Source: Arthrobacter gandavensis
GTDB lineage: Bacteria; Actinomycetota; Actinomycetes; Actinomycetales; Micrococcaceae
Assembly (NCBI RefSeq): GCF_015355785.1
Contig: NZ_JADKYW010000005.1
Span: 1,057,394 to 1,121,393, forward strand
DNA length: 64,000 nt
Direction of reading: 5' to 3'
In this document: one piece after another, positions 18,868-28,380 of the stretch
Numbering within the stretch: the stretch's first letter is position 1
Layout: the number at the start of each line of letters is the position of its first letter
Position numbers and translations under genes: made by a program
Notes under the pieces: model-generated
Told to the model about the DNA's origin: nothing
The model's input: only the letters and a program-made list of their open reading frames with translations
Databases searched by the model: none

Positions 18868-18981
18868 GGCTTAAGACTAGTCCGGATTCACCGGCGCCCA
18901 TGTGACGTGACGCACAGGCCTGATTCGGGTCAAATGACTTTGGGGCTTTGGAGGGCGCAGCCGCTGTGCCAGCATTAGGGC

Positions 18982-19380
18982 ATGCGCCTAGTGCTGAGAG
19001 TCCTTATTAATGCCCTCGCCCTGTGGGTTGCCGCGTGGGCACTGCCCGGAATCGTGGTGGGTGAAGCCGGTACGCCGGCCACCGGCAACTCCACCCTGGA
19101 CGTGGCCCTGGCCTACCTCTTCATCGGCCTGGTCTTCGGAGTAGTGAACGCGCTGGTTCGTCCCATAGTCCGGCTGCTGGCCCTTCCGCTGACCATCCTG
19201 ACCCTCGGCCTGTTCACCGTAATCATCAACGCCGCCATGCTGATGCTCACGGCCTGGCTCACCAGCTTCACCCCGGTGCATTTCGAGATCGATTCCTTCT
19301 TCTGGACGGCAATCTTCGCCTCGATCATCATCTCCCTGGTCTCGCTGGTCGCCGGTTCACTGGCCGGAACCCGCCGCTAG
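18982..19380 (+). CDS. Phage-holin-family (PF04020-type) membrane protein
   Basis: 132 aa with four predicted transmembrane helices. The motifs NALALWVAAWALPGI, GVVNALVRPIVRLLALPLTILTLGLF and INAAMLMLTAWL are typical of the family that includes YvlD. Despite the name these are chromosomal proteins of unclear, possibly envelope-related, function; nothing phage-like surrounds it. It converges on the lipase gene with a 4-bp tail-to-tail overlap. Confidence 0.9.
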   Translation: MRLVLRVLINALALWVAAWALPGIVVGEAGTPATGNSTLDVALAYLFIGLVFGVVNALVRPIVRLLALPLTILTLGLFTVIINAAMLMLTAWLTSFTPVHFEIDSFFWTAIFASIIISLVSLVAGSLAGTRR

Positions 19381-20738
19381 TCCCTGCCGCGAGGCACATT
19401 GCCGGGTACTGCCGGCCCGGACTCCGGACCCGTCAGGCTCTTGGGCACTACCTGCATTGCCGGCCGGCGGTCCCGGCGCCGGAACCGGTAGAGCTCGCGG
19501 GCCGCAACGCTTCCTGTACCCACCACTGTGCCCGCCCCCGCCAGTGACGCCCGGAGCGACGGGTCCGTGCTCCTGTCCGCAGCCGCTGCTCCCTCCAGAT
19601 AGACGGGCAGTTTGTGGGCCGGGCCCAGCCCGCTTTCTCCGGCCGGCACCGGGACGTCGCCGGTGAGGGTCATGGTCACGCGGTTGAGTGAGTCGGGGTT
19701 GGACGTGCCGTCCGCTCCCGGCACCCAGTCCTGTGCATGTTCAAGGTGCAGGGCCTGGACCTCGGGCGGGATCGCGGCGTCACCGGCCGGGGTGCCTGCA
19801 GTCAGGACATAACGGACGTCCAGCCCCTCCGTTTCCCGCAGGTAGCCGGCCGCGTGGGCAGCATGAATGCCGCCCTGGCTGTAGCCGACCAGGATCACGG
19901 AGTCTCCCGCTTCCGCTTTGGCCTGCCGCAGTGCCTCTGCCACGGCCGCAGCAACAAACCGGCTGTCTGCTGCCCGGCCCTCGGCGTTGCCGTAGTTGTC
20001 GAACGGGTTGTCCCCCGCGGCCCCTGAACCCGGCTGCGTTCCCGGGATTGTCACCACAAAGACCTTCCCCTCACCGGCGCTTCCGTCCGCTGCTTCCAGG
20101 CGCAGCACTTCCACCACACCGGGGTCATCCTCCCGCAGCAGCACGGCGCTCCGCTCCAGCAGCCCGGCTGCAGATCCGGAGACCTGGACGGTTTCGTCCC
20201 TGGCGCCCGCCGGCCCGACCCGCTCCACCTCTATGTCCCGCAGGGCACTGCGTCCGCCCAGAATCCCTGCCAGCGCCAACAGCGCGGGAGTGTCCACTCG
20301 CCTCAGCGGCAGGGACTCGACCCAGCGCCGCTTCGGAAATCCGCCGGGGCCGGCATCCAGGAGCGCGAGTCCCACGGGCAGCACCCCGGGCAGCCCGCCA
20401 AGGCGTTCGGCGCGCCCTTCCGCATCCCGGTAGCTGGCTGCCGCAGTCCGCAGGCCGGATGCTGCTTCCTCGGCTGCCTGGGTGCAGGCTCGCAGCAGGA
20501 AGACAGCTCGGTCAAGTTCCACCCTTGCTGTTTCTGCCGCGGAGGCTGGCTGCATCCGGGTCCAGGCGACCTCCTCCCCGCTGATCCGCTGCAGGTCAGC
20601 GCCGATCTCCCGGAGTGCTCCGGCGACGGATTCAAGGCGCCCGGCGCGGTTCTCCAGTGCCTCGAACTCCACCAGGATGCTGTTCTGTCCGCCGCGGACC
20701 TGATATGCCGGCGGCGGCAGTGGACAGGTACCGCTCAT
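19377..20738 (-). CDS. Alpha/beta hydrolase (lipase-like) with N-terminal helical region
   Basis: 453 aa from the ATG at 20738, which forms an ATGA overlap with the upstream small gene; an ATG 9 bp further upstream is less likely. Residues about 20-120 are Ala/Glu-rich helices reminiscent of ESX-secreted effectors. The hydrolase core has the nucleophile elbow ILVGYSQGGIHAAH (about 295) and a likely catalytic His in LEHAQDWV. No classical signal peptide, so if exported it would be through a type VII-like route. Substrate unknown. Confidence 0.75.
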   Translation of the reverse strand: MSGTCPLPPPAYQVRGGQNSILVEFEALENRAGRLESVAGALREIGADLQRISGEEVAWTRMQPASAAETARVELDRAVFLLRACTQAAEEAASGLRTAAASYRDAEGRAERLGGLPGVLPVGLALLDAGPGGFPKRRWVESLPLRRVDTPALLALAGILGGRSALRDIEVERVGPAGARDETVQVSGSAAGLLERSAVLLREDDPGVVEVLRLEAADGSAGEGKVFVVTIPGTQPGSGAAGDNPFDNYGNAEGRAADSRFVAAAVAEALRQAKAEAGDSVILVGYSQGGIHAAHAAGYLRETEGLDVRYVLTAGTPAGDAAIPPEVQALHLEHAQDWVPGADGTSNPDSLNRVTMTLTGDVPVPAGESGLGPAHKLPVYLEGAAAADRSTDPSLRASLAGAGTVVGTGSVAARELYRFRRRDRRPAMQVVPKSLTGPESGPAVPGNVPRGRD

Positions 20739-21007
20739 TCCAGCCACTGTTCCCCGAACTGCTCAGCCGAGGAAACCGTGCGGCGGGCAGATGCTGCCCG
20801 TTCCAGGGCCTCCAGGCACGCCCCCAGTTCCAGGGCCAGCCCGTCCACCTGCCGGCGGAATGCCGTTCCGGCCGGGGAACGCCACTGCTCTTCATCCCCA
20901 TGCGCCAGTTCACGCTGCAGGCCGCGCAGCTCCGCGGCATACTGCTCGAGCATCCCCGCAGTTTCTCCTGCCCTCAGCGCCTGGGCCGCTGCTTCCCCGC
21001 CTGTCAC
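20735..21007 (-). CDS. WXG100-like small helical protein
   Basis: 90 aa. Two Ala/Leu/Glu-rich helices are separated by EEQWRSPAGTAFRRQV (about residues 40-55), resembling the WxG turn of ESAT-6/WXG100 proteins with Ser for Gly. It is translationally coupled (4-bp overlap) to the lipase-like gene, as partners of type VII secreted effectors often are. No secretion-system component is encoded in the window. Fold assignment is by pattern only. Confidence 0.6.
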   Translation of the reverse strand: MTGGEAAAQALRAGETAGMLEQYAAELRGLQRELAHGDEEQWRSPAGTAFRRQVDGLALELGACLEALERAASARRTVSSAEQFGEQWLE

Positions 21008-21234
21008 GTGCTTTCCCGCCTGTCATCCCAATCCTTCGTGCCGCCGCCGCAAAGGCACCGGCGAGGACCGCCCTCCCTTTCGCCGGGAAAGCAACTCTAG
21101 GCAGCCGCAGGCCCGCCGCCGTCGCCCGCTCCCCTGCCGGGGAAACCGGCGTTTTTCCGGAGCACTGTGGAGGGCAGGTGGAGCGTCCTGTCACGGAATC
21201 GGCCCCGGGGCGGGACCGTGGAAGAATTGGGCTC

Positions 21235-22659
21235 ATGGCCGATTCATCTTCCGCACCCCGCGTGTCCCTTGCCGCCGTGACCCCCGCGATCGCGCTGGGT
21301 CCCCTGGACGGCAGGTACCGCTCCGCGACCGCACCGCTGGTCGACTACCTCTCCGAAGCTGCCCTGAACCGTGACCGGACCCATGTTGAAGTCGAGTGGC
21401 TGATCCACCTCACCTCCAACTCCGTACTGCCGGGAACCTCACCGCTGAGCGCTGAACAGCAGGCGCAGCTGCGCGAAATCGTGTCCGGCTTTGACGGAAA
21501 CTCCGTCAACGAGCTGGGGGAAATCGAGCAGGTCACCGTCCACGATGTGAAGGCCGTTGAGTACTACATTGGCCGCCGGCTGGCGGCGATCGGCATTGAG
21601 AACCTCACCGCGCTGGTGCACTTTGGCTGCACCTCGGAGGACATCAACAACCTCTCCTACGCCCTGGGCGTCAAGGGTGCGGTGGAGAACGTCTGGCTGC
21701 CCGCAGCCCGGAAGATGGTGGCCCAGATCGCCGCCATGGCAGAGGAAACCCGCGCCGTTCCGATGCTCTCCCGCACCCACGGCCAGCCCGCCACCCCCAC
21801 CACCCTTGGCAAGGAACTGGCCGTCACGGTGCACCGGCTGACCCGCCAGCTGGACCGCGTGGCCGGCACCGAGTTCCTGGGCAAGATCAACGGCGCCACC
21901 GGCACCTACGCCGCGCACTACGCCTCCGTTCCGGGTGCCGACTGGCAGCAGGTGGCCAAGTCCTTCGTTGAAGGTCTTGGCCTGACCTGGAACCCGCTCA
22001 CCACCCAGATCGAGTCACATGACTGGCAGGCCGAGCTGTACGCGGACATGGCACGCTTCAACCGGATCCTGCACAACTTCTGCACGGACGTCTGGAGCTA
22101 CATCTCCATCGGTTACTTCGCTCAGGTCCCGGTAGCCGGCGCCACCGGATCCTCCACCATGCCGCACAAGGTCAACCCGATCCGGTTCGAGAACGCCGAA
22201 GCGAACCTGGAAATCTCCAACGGCCTGCTGGACACCCTGGCGTCCACGCTGGTCACCTCCCGCTGGCAGCGCGACCTCACGGACTCCTCCTCGCAGCGGA
22301 ACATCGGCGTCGCCTTCGGCCACTCCCTGCTGGCGATCTCCAACGTGGCCAAGGGCCTGGAACGCCTGAACGTCGCCGAAGATGTGCTGGCCGCGGACCT
22401 GGACACCAACTGGGAAGTCCTGGGCGAAGCCATCCAGATGGTGATGCGCGCCGAGGCCATCGCCGGTGCTCCGGGCATGGAAAACCCGTACGAACGGCTC
22501 AAGGAACTCACCCGCGGACACCACGTGGATGCCGAGCGCATGAAGGAGTTCGTCTCCGGGCTGGGACTGCCCGCCGAGGCCGAAGCGCGCCTGCTCGCGC
22601 TGACCCCGGCGAGGTACATCGGCATCGCCGAGGACCTGGTGGACCACCTGCAGAAGTAG
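21235..22659 (+). CDS. purB: Adenylosuccinate lyase
   Basis: Cleaves adenylosuccinate to AMP plus fumarate, and SAICAR to AICAR, in purine synthesis. 474 aa from ATG 21235 (GGAAGA upstream); the frame is open about 440 bp further upstream but that part is not protein-like. The superfamily signature GSSTMPHKVNPIRFENAE is near residue 300, with SRTHGQPATPTTLGKE near 180 and SEDINNLSYAL near 132. Monocistronic, followed by a strong terminator. Confidence 0.97.
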   Translation: MADSSSAPRVSLAAVTPAIALGPLDGRYRSATAPLVDYLSEAALNRDRTHVEVEWLIHLTSNSVLPGTSPLSAEQQAQLREIVSGFDGNSVNELGEIEQVTVHDVKAVEYYIGRRLAAIGIENLTALVHFGCTSEDINNLSYALGVKGAVENVWLPAARKMVAQIAAMAEETRAVPMLSRTHGQPATPTTLGKELAVTVHRLTRQLDRVAGTEFLGKINGATGTYAAHYASVPGADWQQVAKSFVEGLGLTWNPLTTQIESHDWQAELYADMARFNRILHNFCTDVWSYISIGYFAQVPVAGATGSSTMPHKVNPIRFENAEANLEISNGLLDTLASTLVTSRWQRDLTDSSSQRNIGVAFGHSLLAISNVAKGLERLNVAEDVLAADLDTNWEVLGEAIQMVMRAEAIAGAPGMENPYERLKELTRGHHVDAERMKEFVSGLGLPAEAEARLLALTPARYIGIAEDLVDHLQK

Positions 22660-22670
22660 GACCCCACAGA

Positions 22671-22727
22671 ATAACGACGGCGGGAGGCCGGGTTCGCAAA
22701 CCCGGCCTCCCGCCTTCGTTATCTGTT
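22671..22727 (+). terminator. Strong intrinsic terminator after purB
   Basis: A 16-bp perfect stem (22679-22694 with 22699-22714, loop CGCA) is extended by a further 7 bp (ATAACGA/TCGTTAT) across one mismatch, followed by CTGTTTTT. It also serves the convergent rlmN. Confidence 0.9.
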
Positions 22728-22819
22728 TTTGCTCCGGTTTGGGCGATTCCGGGCCCGGCGAAGCGGAGCGTCCGGCACACACTGGAGCGAAATCCGTTGA
22801 TGCCGGAACGGCCGGGCTG

Positions 22820-24046
22820 CTAGTCCGCCGCAGCCAGCTGGCCGCAGGCGCCGTCGATTTCCTTGCCGCGGGTATCGCGGACCGTGGTGGGAACACCGGC
22901 GTCGATCAGGGTGTCGATGAACTCCTGGATCACCTCGGGTTCCGGGGATGTCCAGATGGAGCCCGGGGTCGGGTTCAGCGGAATCGGGTTCACATGGACC
23001 CACCCGCGGCCGCGTGAGTTCAGCTTCTTGGCCAGCAGGGCCGCACGCCACGGGTGGTCGTTCATGTCCTTGATCAGCGCGTACTCGATGGAGACCCGGC
23101 GGCCGGTGGTGCGGTAGTAGTGGTACGCGGCGTCCAGCGCCTCGTCCACCTTCCAGCGGCTGTTGACCGGAATCAGGTCATCACGCAGTTCGTCGTCCGG
23201 TGCGTGCAGGCTCAGCGCGAACGTGACCGGGATGTTCTCCTCGGCCAGCTTCTTGATCGCCGGCACCAGGCCCACGGTGGAGACCGTGATGTTGCGGGCG
23301 CTCATGCCCAGGCCTTCGGGAGCTTCGGCTGCCATGCGGTGCACGGCGTTCATCACGCGCTTGTAGTTGGCCAGCGGTTCGCCCATGCCCATGAAGACGA
23401 TGTTGGTGACCCGCTCGGCGTCGTGCCCGCCGTCCCGGCGCTTGCCGCCCAGCCCGCCTTCGGCAATGACGCGGTTCGCCTGGACAATCTGGTCCAGGAT
23501 TTCCGCGGCGGACATGTTGCGGGTCAGTCCTGCCTGGCCGGTGGCACAGAACGGGCAGTTCATGCCGCAGCCGCACTGGCTGGAGACGCAGAGCGTGATC
23601 CGGCCCGGGTAACGCATCAGCACTGACTCAACGAGTGAGCCGTCGAACAGCCGCCAGAGGAACTTGATGGTGTCCCCGTTGTCCGTCGTCAGGCGCTTCA
23701 CCTCGGTGAGCAGGGTCGGGAACATCTCCTGAACCAGCTCGTCGCGGCGCTCCTTGGGGAGGTCGCTCATCTTCTCGGGATCGGTGGTGTAGTGCTGGAA
23801 GTAATGCACCGAGAGCTGCTTGGCGCGGAATGCGGGCAGCCCCAGGGCCTTGAGCTTCTCCTGGCGCTCGGCAAGCGTCAGGTCTGCCAGGTGTTCCGGC
23901 GGCTGGGAAACCCGCGGGGACTTGAACTGCAGCAGGGGGCGGCCGTCTGGCTCTTTGGCCTGCTCCCACCCTTCGGTTGCGGGACGCACCTGCGGCTTGT
24001 CGCCGGATGCGCTCGGGGCAGCTGGGGAAGTTTTGGGGGAAGTCAT
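22820..24046 (-). CDS. rlmN: 23S rRNA (adenine2503-C2)-methyltransferase RlmN
   Basis: Radical-SAM enzyme that methylates A2503 of 23S rRNA and A37 of some tRNAs. The CX3CX2C cluster motif is CGMNCPFCATG (about residue 160). GEPLANY and LSLHAPDDELRDDLIPVN are conserved, and the mechanistic cysteine lies in TVRDTRGKEIDGACGQL near the C-terminus. The start is uncertain: ATG 24046 gives the usual MTSPKTS N-terminus, while ATG 24055 and a start at 24103 are also in frame. An unstructured 60-residue N-terminal tail precedes the core. Confidence 0.95.
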   Translation of the reverse strand: MTSPKTSPAAPSASGDKPQVRPATEGWEQAKEPDGRPLLQFKSPRVSQPPEHLADLTLAERQEKLKALGLPAFRAKQLSVHYFQHYTTDPEKMSDLPKERRDELVQEMFPTLLTEVKRLTTDNGDTIKFLWRLFDGSLVESVLMRYPGRITLCVSSQCGCGMNCPFCATGQAGLTRNMSAAEILDQIVQANRVIAEGGLGGKRRDGGHDAERVTNIVFMGMGEPLANYKRVMNAVHRMAAEAPEGLGMSARNITVSTVGLVPAIKKLAEENIPVTFALSLHAPDDELRDDLIPVNSRWKVDEALDAAYHYYRTTGRRVSIEYALIKDMNDHPWRAALLAKKLNSRGRGWVHVNPIPLNPTPGSIWTSPEPEVIQEFIDTLIDAGVPTTVRDTRGKEIDGACGQLAAAD

Positions 24047-24176
24047 CCCTTCCATTTTGACATGTAATGAAAAATCGTGTTTTTGGCTTAGCCCAGTTCT
24101 CACACAGCGGAAACACGGGCGAAATCACGGCTTCGTAGATTGAGGTGAACCAGTTCCGCAGGCCCAGGAGGTTCAT

Positions 24177-24695
24177 GTGTTCCCGCTTCCCCCGAACCTC
24201 TACATCCGCGAGGTGCCCTGGTCCAACCCGGTGGGCGCCGACCTGCGGAGGGCGCAGCAGGCCGAGCTGGATTCCCGCTACGGAAGCCCGGACCACGACC
24301 CGTCTCCGCCTTCCGATGTGGACACCGCAGTGTTCGTGATCGCCTACGAGCGGAGTTCGGGACAGCCGCTGGGGTGTGGGGGGCTCCGGCGGCTGGACTG
24401 TTCCACGGCCGAGGTGAAGCGAATCTATGTCCTGCCCTACGCCCGCGGGTCCGGGGTGGCCACCGCCATCCTGTCTTCGCTCGAGTTCCGTGCCCGTGCC
24501 GCCGGATTCGGAGCGGTCACCGCGGAAGCGGGGTCAGCCCAGTCCGACGGGAAACGGTTTTATGCGCAGGCCGGCTACGCCGAGGTGCCGAACTTTGGCC
24601 CGTACAAGGACCTGCCGCATTCAACCTGCTTTGCCAAGGTGATCGAACCCGGGGTGCGGTCCACGCAGCTGAGCGCATCTTTCAGATTCTCCTAG
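24177..24695 (+). CDS. GNAT-family N-acetyltransferase
   Basis: 172 aa with GTG start and AGGAGG 4-5 nt upstream. The acetyl-CoA-binding motif A is VKRIYVLPYARGSGVATAILSSLE (R-G-x-G-x-A type, about residues 84-107), followed by AEAGSAQSDGKRFYAQAGY. Substrate unknown. Tail-to-tail 4-bp overlap with the DUF1295 gene. Confidence 0.88.
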   Translation: MFPLPPNLYIREVPWSNPVGADLRRAQQAELDSRYGSPDHDPSPPSDVDTAVFVIAYERSSGQPLGCGGLRRLDCSTAEVKRIYVLPYARGSGVATAILSSLEFRARAAGFGAVTAEAGSAQSDGKRFYAQAGYAEVPNFGPYKDLPHSTCFAKVIEPGVRSTQLSASFRFS

Positions 24696-25513
24696 CCGGC
24701 TTCGAGGGGACGGGAGGAACCGCGCTGCGGCAGGGGAATGATCGGTGAGGTCCGCCGCTGGTACTCGGCGTAGGCAGGGTAACGGCTGGCCGAGATGCTT
24801 TCCGTGAACACCGTGGACCCGGCGAAAAGCAGGGTCAGCAGCACGGGTCCGGCCAGTGTCCAGTGCAGCCAGGAACCGGAGGCAGTGACGGTGAATCCGT
24901 AGAACAGCCACCACTGGGCCTGTTCAAAGAAGAAGTTCGGGTGGCGTGAAAACCGGAACAGCCCGCTCTGGACGAAGCCCTGCCCGGCTTCCCTCCCGGC
25001 AGCACGCTCAGCCTTTTTTCGCTGCTGGTAGTTCCACTGCTGCTGGTCAGCGGTAATCTCCCCCGCCAGGGCGGCCACGAACAGCACAGCGAGCGCCCAG
25101 TCCCAGGCTTCCAGCGGTCCCGGGTTCTGGAACACCGTCAGCGCCGGAAGCGTGATCAACCAGATGATTCCGTTCTGGTAGATGCTGATGAACCCCAGGT
25201 TGAACACCTGGAACTGCCACGGCCGCAGCCGTCCGCGCAGGACCCCCCAGCGGTAGTCTTCCCCGCCGGGCGCGTAGCCTCCTTTGCGGGCGAAATTGAA
25301 GGTCAGCCTCGCGCCCCAGAGGGTCACCAGCACTGCCATGAGCACCAGCCGCGGTGCCATGTCCGACGCCGCTGCGAACACCCAGACGTAGGCCACCGGG
25401 ACGATCGACCAGATTCGGTCCGTCCACGAGTATTCCCGCGTGAGAAGAGACAGGATCCATGTTGCGGCGGTGACCGCCATGAAGATCCACAGACACACAC
25501 GAACCGGGTCCAT
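24692..25513 (-). CDS. DUF1295/steroid-5-alpha-reductase-like membrane protein
   Basis: 273 aa with about six to seven transmembrane helices. The C-terminal GLFRFSRHPNFFFEQAQWW and SRYPAYAEYQRRTSPIIPLP match the NADPH-binding and terminal motifs of the DUF1295 family, which is related to steroid reductases and isoprenylcysteine methyltransferases. Physiological substrate unknown. Confidence 0.88.
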   Translation of the reverse strand: MDPVRVCLWIFMAVTAATWILSLLTREYSWTDRIWSIVPVAYVWVFAAASDMAPRLVLMAVLVTLWGARLTFNFARKGGYAPGGEDYRWGVLRGRLRPWQFQVFNLGFISIYQNGIIWLITLPALTVFQNPGPLEAWDWALAVLFVAALAGEITADQQQWNYQQRKKAERAAGREAGQGFVQSGLFRFSRHPNFFFEQAQWWLFYGFTVTASGSWLHWTLAGPVLLTLLFAGSTVFTESISASRYPAYAEYQRRTSPIIPLPQRGSSRPLEAG

Positions 25514-25598
25514 GCTTGGAGGATACGGCTCCCGCCGCCCGGGCGGGACCCCCGGCCGGCCTGAGGGCCGCCAACTGCCCGGACCCGGGCTTCGCGGA

Positions 25599-26069
25599 CT
25601 AGTAGTCGATGCGCGACGCCGCTGCGGTCCAGGCGTCGAACGGGGCGTTGCGGGTGTCCCCGGGCAGCTGGCTCACGGGCATGGACCGCTTTTCGACGGG
25701 GGTTTCGAAGTATTCGTAGAAGACGGCGTCGTCGAAACCCGCTGCGGCGGCGTCGTGCCGGTCCGCGGCGTAGACCACCCGGTCGATGCGCGCCCACAGC
25801 GCCGAGGCCAGGCACATGGGGCACGGCTCGCAGCTCGTGTAGAGCACCGCACCGCTGAGGTCGAAGGTTTCCAGCGCAGCGCACGCATTGCGGATGGCGG
25901 TGACTTCAGCGTGCGCTGTCGGATCGTTGTTGGCGGTAACCCGGTTGACGCCGTCGAACGCCTGTCCGTCCGCCGTAACGATGACGGCGCCGAACGGTCC
26001 GCCGCTGTCTGCGACGTTGGCTGTGGCCAGCTCGATGGCCCGGGAAAGGTATGCGGCGTCTGAATTCAT
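25599..26069 (-). CDS. guaD: Nucleoside/guanine deaminase (cytidine-deaminase fold)
   Basis: 156 aa. Zinc motifs are TAHAEVTAIRNAC (HAE, about residue 53, catalytic Glu) and TSCEPCPMC (PCxxC, about 83). GGPFGAVIV and the C-terminal YEYFETPVEKRSMP match guanine deaminases of the GuaD type, which convert guanine to xanthine. tRNA adenosine deaminase is less likely because of the YEYF tail. Single gene, divergent from the SMP-30-like gene. Confidence 0.85.
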   Translation of the reverse strand: MNSDAAYLSRAIELATANVADSGGPFGAVIVTADGQAFDGVNRVTANNDPTAHAEVTAIRNACAALETFDLSGAVLYTSCEPCPMCLASALWARIDRVVYAADRHDAAAAGFDDAVFYEYFETPVEKRSMPVSQLPGDTRNAPFDAWTAAASRIDY

Positions 26070-26243
26070 GGGAACTGCCCCCTGCGATCAAGGCCCCGGC
26101 GGTCTCTCCGGCCGGGAAATGCCAGGTAGTTAGCACCGGCCGGTGCCCGCCTTCGCAGAACTGAGGTTAGCACCACGTCTGCCGGCCGGCGCAGGCGCGT
26201 CCGGTAGATTACTTCAACACGTGCAACTCCCGGAAAGGCAGGC

Positions 26244-27062
26244 ATGGACCAGACGATGTGGACACCCGTCAGCACGCACGCACTGGAGCTCGGCGAAGGG
26301 CTGCGGCGCACGCCCGGCGGTGCCCGGTGGGTTGACCTGGTGAACGGGGAACTCTATGCCTGGGAACCGGGGAGCGGCACCCCGGTGCTCACCCACCGCC
26401 TCGCTGACCCCCTGGGCTTCGCCGAGGAGGATTCCGCCGGGCGGCTGATCGGTGCCGCCGGCACCGGCGTTGTCGAGCTGCTTCCGGACGGAACGGCTGT
26501 TCCGCTGGCAGGCACCGGGCTGGACCCGGCTCGCTACCGCGTCAACGACGGCGCTTTTGCGCCGGACGGGTCCCTCTGGTTCGGCACCATGGTCCACGAC
26601 GGGTCAGAGCCCGACGGCGCCCTCTGGCGCTGGGACCCGGAGGGGGGCGGCGGCGTCGTGCAGCTGCGCAGCGGCATCCCGATTCCCAACGGGCCGGTGT
26701 TCCTGCCGGACGGACACAGTGTGCTGATTTCGGACACCGACCGCGGCAGAATCCTGCGGACGACGACGGCGGATCCCGGTGCCGCCGAGGTTTTCGCCCG
26801 GGTGCCCGAGGAGAACCCGGACGGCATGCATGTGGACCCTTCCGGCCGGATCTGGAGTGCGGTGTGGGGCGCTTCGCGGCTGGACGTGTACTCAGAAACC
26901 GGCGAACGCCTGGCCGCCGTGCCGGTGCCGGTCCGGCAGCCCACCAGCGTGCTGGTCCTGGACGATCAGGTGCTGGTGGCCAGCGCTGCCGCGGGCCTCT
27001 CCGACCCGGGCCCGCTGGACGGCTGCACCCTCACGGCTCCCCTCTCCGGGCTGCTGCCCTAA
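26244..27062 (+). CDS. SMP-30/gluconolactonase-family lactonase
   Basis: 272-aa six-bladed beta-propeller. The divalent metal ligands are recognisable: Glu in LELGEGLR (about 15), Asn in RVNDGAFAPDGSLWFGTM (about 100), Asn in IPNGPVFLPDG (about 150) and Asp in NPDGMHVDPSGRIW (about 195). Family members hydrolyse sugar lactones. It overlaps the following MFS gene tail-to-tail by 4 bp. Confidence 0.9.
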   Translation: MDQTMWTPVSTHALELGEGLRRTPGGARWVDLVNGELYAWEPGSGTPVLTHRLADPLGFAEEDSAGRLIGAAGTGVVELLPDGTAVPLAGTGLDPARYRVNDGAFAPDGSLWFGTMVHDGSEPDGALWRWDPEGGGGVVQLRSGIPIPNGPVFLPDGHSVLISDTDRGRILRTTTADPGAAEVFARVPEENPDGMHVDPSGRIWSAVWGASRLDVYSETGERLAAVPVPVRQPTSVLVLDDQVLVASAAAGLSDPGPLDGCTLTAPLSGLLP

Positions 27063-28300
27063 TAATCCCGGCGGGAACCGCCGACGAACCGGGCGCGGCC
27101 GGCCAGGAAGCCCATGCCCGCCGCAGCGGAACCGACCAGCAGGAACATCACCGCTGCCGGCGTAAACGACCCGGACGCGGTGTGCAGTATGCCCACGAGC
27201 AGGGTTCCGGAGGAGCCCACACCGTACCCGAGGCACTGCATCATGCCGGACACCCGGCCCGCGGTGGCGGCGTTCCGGGTACGCAGCACGATCATGGTCA
27301 GTGCCAGCGCCGTGAGGCTGCCCTGTCCCACGCCGAGCATCACGGACCAAAGCCACACAAGCTCCAGCGGGCCCAGGATGGTGAGTGCGAAGCCGGCACC
27401 CGTAAGGAGCGCGATGAAGGCGTTCAGCCAGCCCTGGCTGCGCAGGCGGGCGGCCAGCGGAGGTGCGAGGAAGGAGCCGAGGACCTGCACCACGATCGAG
27501 CCGGCCACCACGTAGCCTGCTGTTGCGCCGTCGATGCCGCGTTCGCGCAGGATCGGGGCCAGCCATGCAAAAACGCTGAAGGACATCATGGCCTGCAGGG
27601 CCATGAAACCGGTGATCTGCCAGGCCAGGGCTGAGCGCCAGACCGAGGGGCCGGCGTCGTTGGTCCTGTCCGCCGGAGTGCGCCCGCGGAGCAGTGCCAG
27701 CGGCGCGAAGAACAGCACCACCAGGGCGGCGGGGAGGGTCCAGAACGCGAGTGCGTCCTGCCAGGAGCCGGTGGCCTGCAGCAGCGGCTGGGTGAAGCCG
27801 GCACCCAGCGCGGCAGCCGCGCAGATCGAGCCGGTGTACAGGCCGCTCATCAGTCCCAGCCGGTGCTGGAAGTCCCGCTTGACCAGGGTTGGCAGCAGGA
27901 CGTTGACGACGCCGATGCCCGCACCGGCGGCAATGGTCCCGGCGGCCATGGCGGTGAAGTCGCCCGTGCCGCGGACGGCCAGCCCGGCGGTCAGGACCAC
28001 CATGGCGGCGAGGATGGTGCGTTCGATTCCCAGTTTCCGGGCCAGGGCCGGGGCAGCGGGCGCCACGAGGCCGAGCAGCAGCACGGGTCCGGTGGTGAGG
28101 ACACTGACCAGGGGCGCGGGCATGCCGGAGGCCGCGGTGATTTCCGGAAGGATGGCGGAGAAGCTGGAGAAGACGGTGCGCAGGTTCAGGCCGATGAGCA
28201 CAATGCAGACGGCCAGCAGGATGCCGGCGCGGCTCCGGGACGGGCCCTGCGGCGGGGATGCCTGCTCCGGTGCCTGGATGGCGGTGGCGGTGTTGCCCAT
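27059..28300 (-). CDS. MFS transporter, CynX/NimT type
   Basis: 413 aa from ATG 28300, preceded by GGGGAGGGGAC; the same frame stays open upstream but is only a shadow of the next gene. About 12 helices. LIGLNLRTVFSSFSAILPEI in helix 1 (N-L-R motif) and the absence of a long charged central loop fit the cyanate/2-nitroimidazole transporter group, which exports or imports small anions and drugs. Substrate unknown. Confidence 0.85.
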   Translation of the reverse strand: MGNTATAIQAPEQASPPQGPSRSRAGILLAVCIVLIGLNLRTVFSSFSAILPEITAASGMPAPLVSVLTTGPVLLLGLVAPAAPALARKLGIERTILAAMVVLTAGLAVRGTGDFTAMAAGTIAAGAGIGVVNVLLPTLVKRDFQHRLGLMSGLYTGSICAAAALGAGFTQPLLQATGSWQDALAFWTLPAALVVLFFAPLALLRGRTPADRTNDAGPSVWRSALAWQITGFMALQAMMSFSVFAWLAPILRERGIDGATAGYVVAGSIVVQVLGSFLAPPLAARLRSQGWLNAFIALLTGAGFALTILGPLELVWLWSVMLGVGQGSLTALALTMIVLRTRNAATAGRVSGMMQCLGYGVGSSGTLLVGILHTASGSFTPAAVMFLLVGSAAAGMGFLAGRARFVGGSRRDY

Positions 28301-28380
28301 GGTGTCCCCTCCCCGAGGACAATCCCCGTACGTTCGCAGGACTACGCTACGAGCTACCCTGTGGCCTGACCAAAACGCCC

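Noticed and set aside
18982-19380. Prophage, suggested by a phage-holin-family protein
   Set aside because: The family is a common chromosomal membrane protein and no other phage gene or attachment site is near.
20791-21234. 148-codon extension in front of purB
   Set aside because: Pro/Arg-rich antisense of the WXG-like gene; adenylosuccinate lyase starts at ATG 21235.
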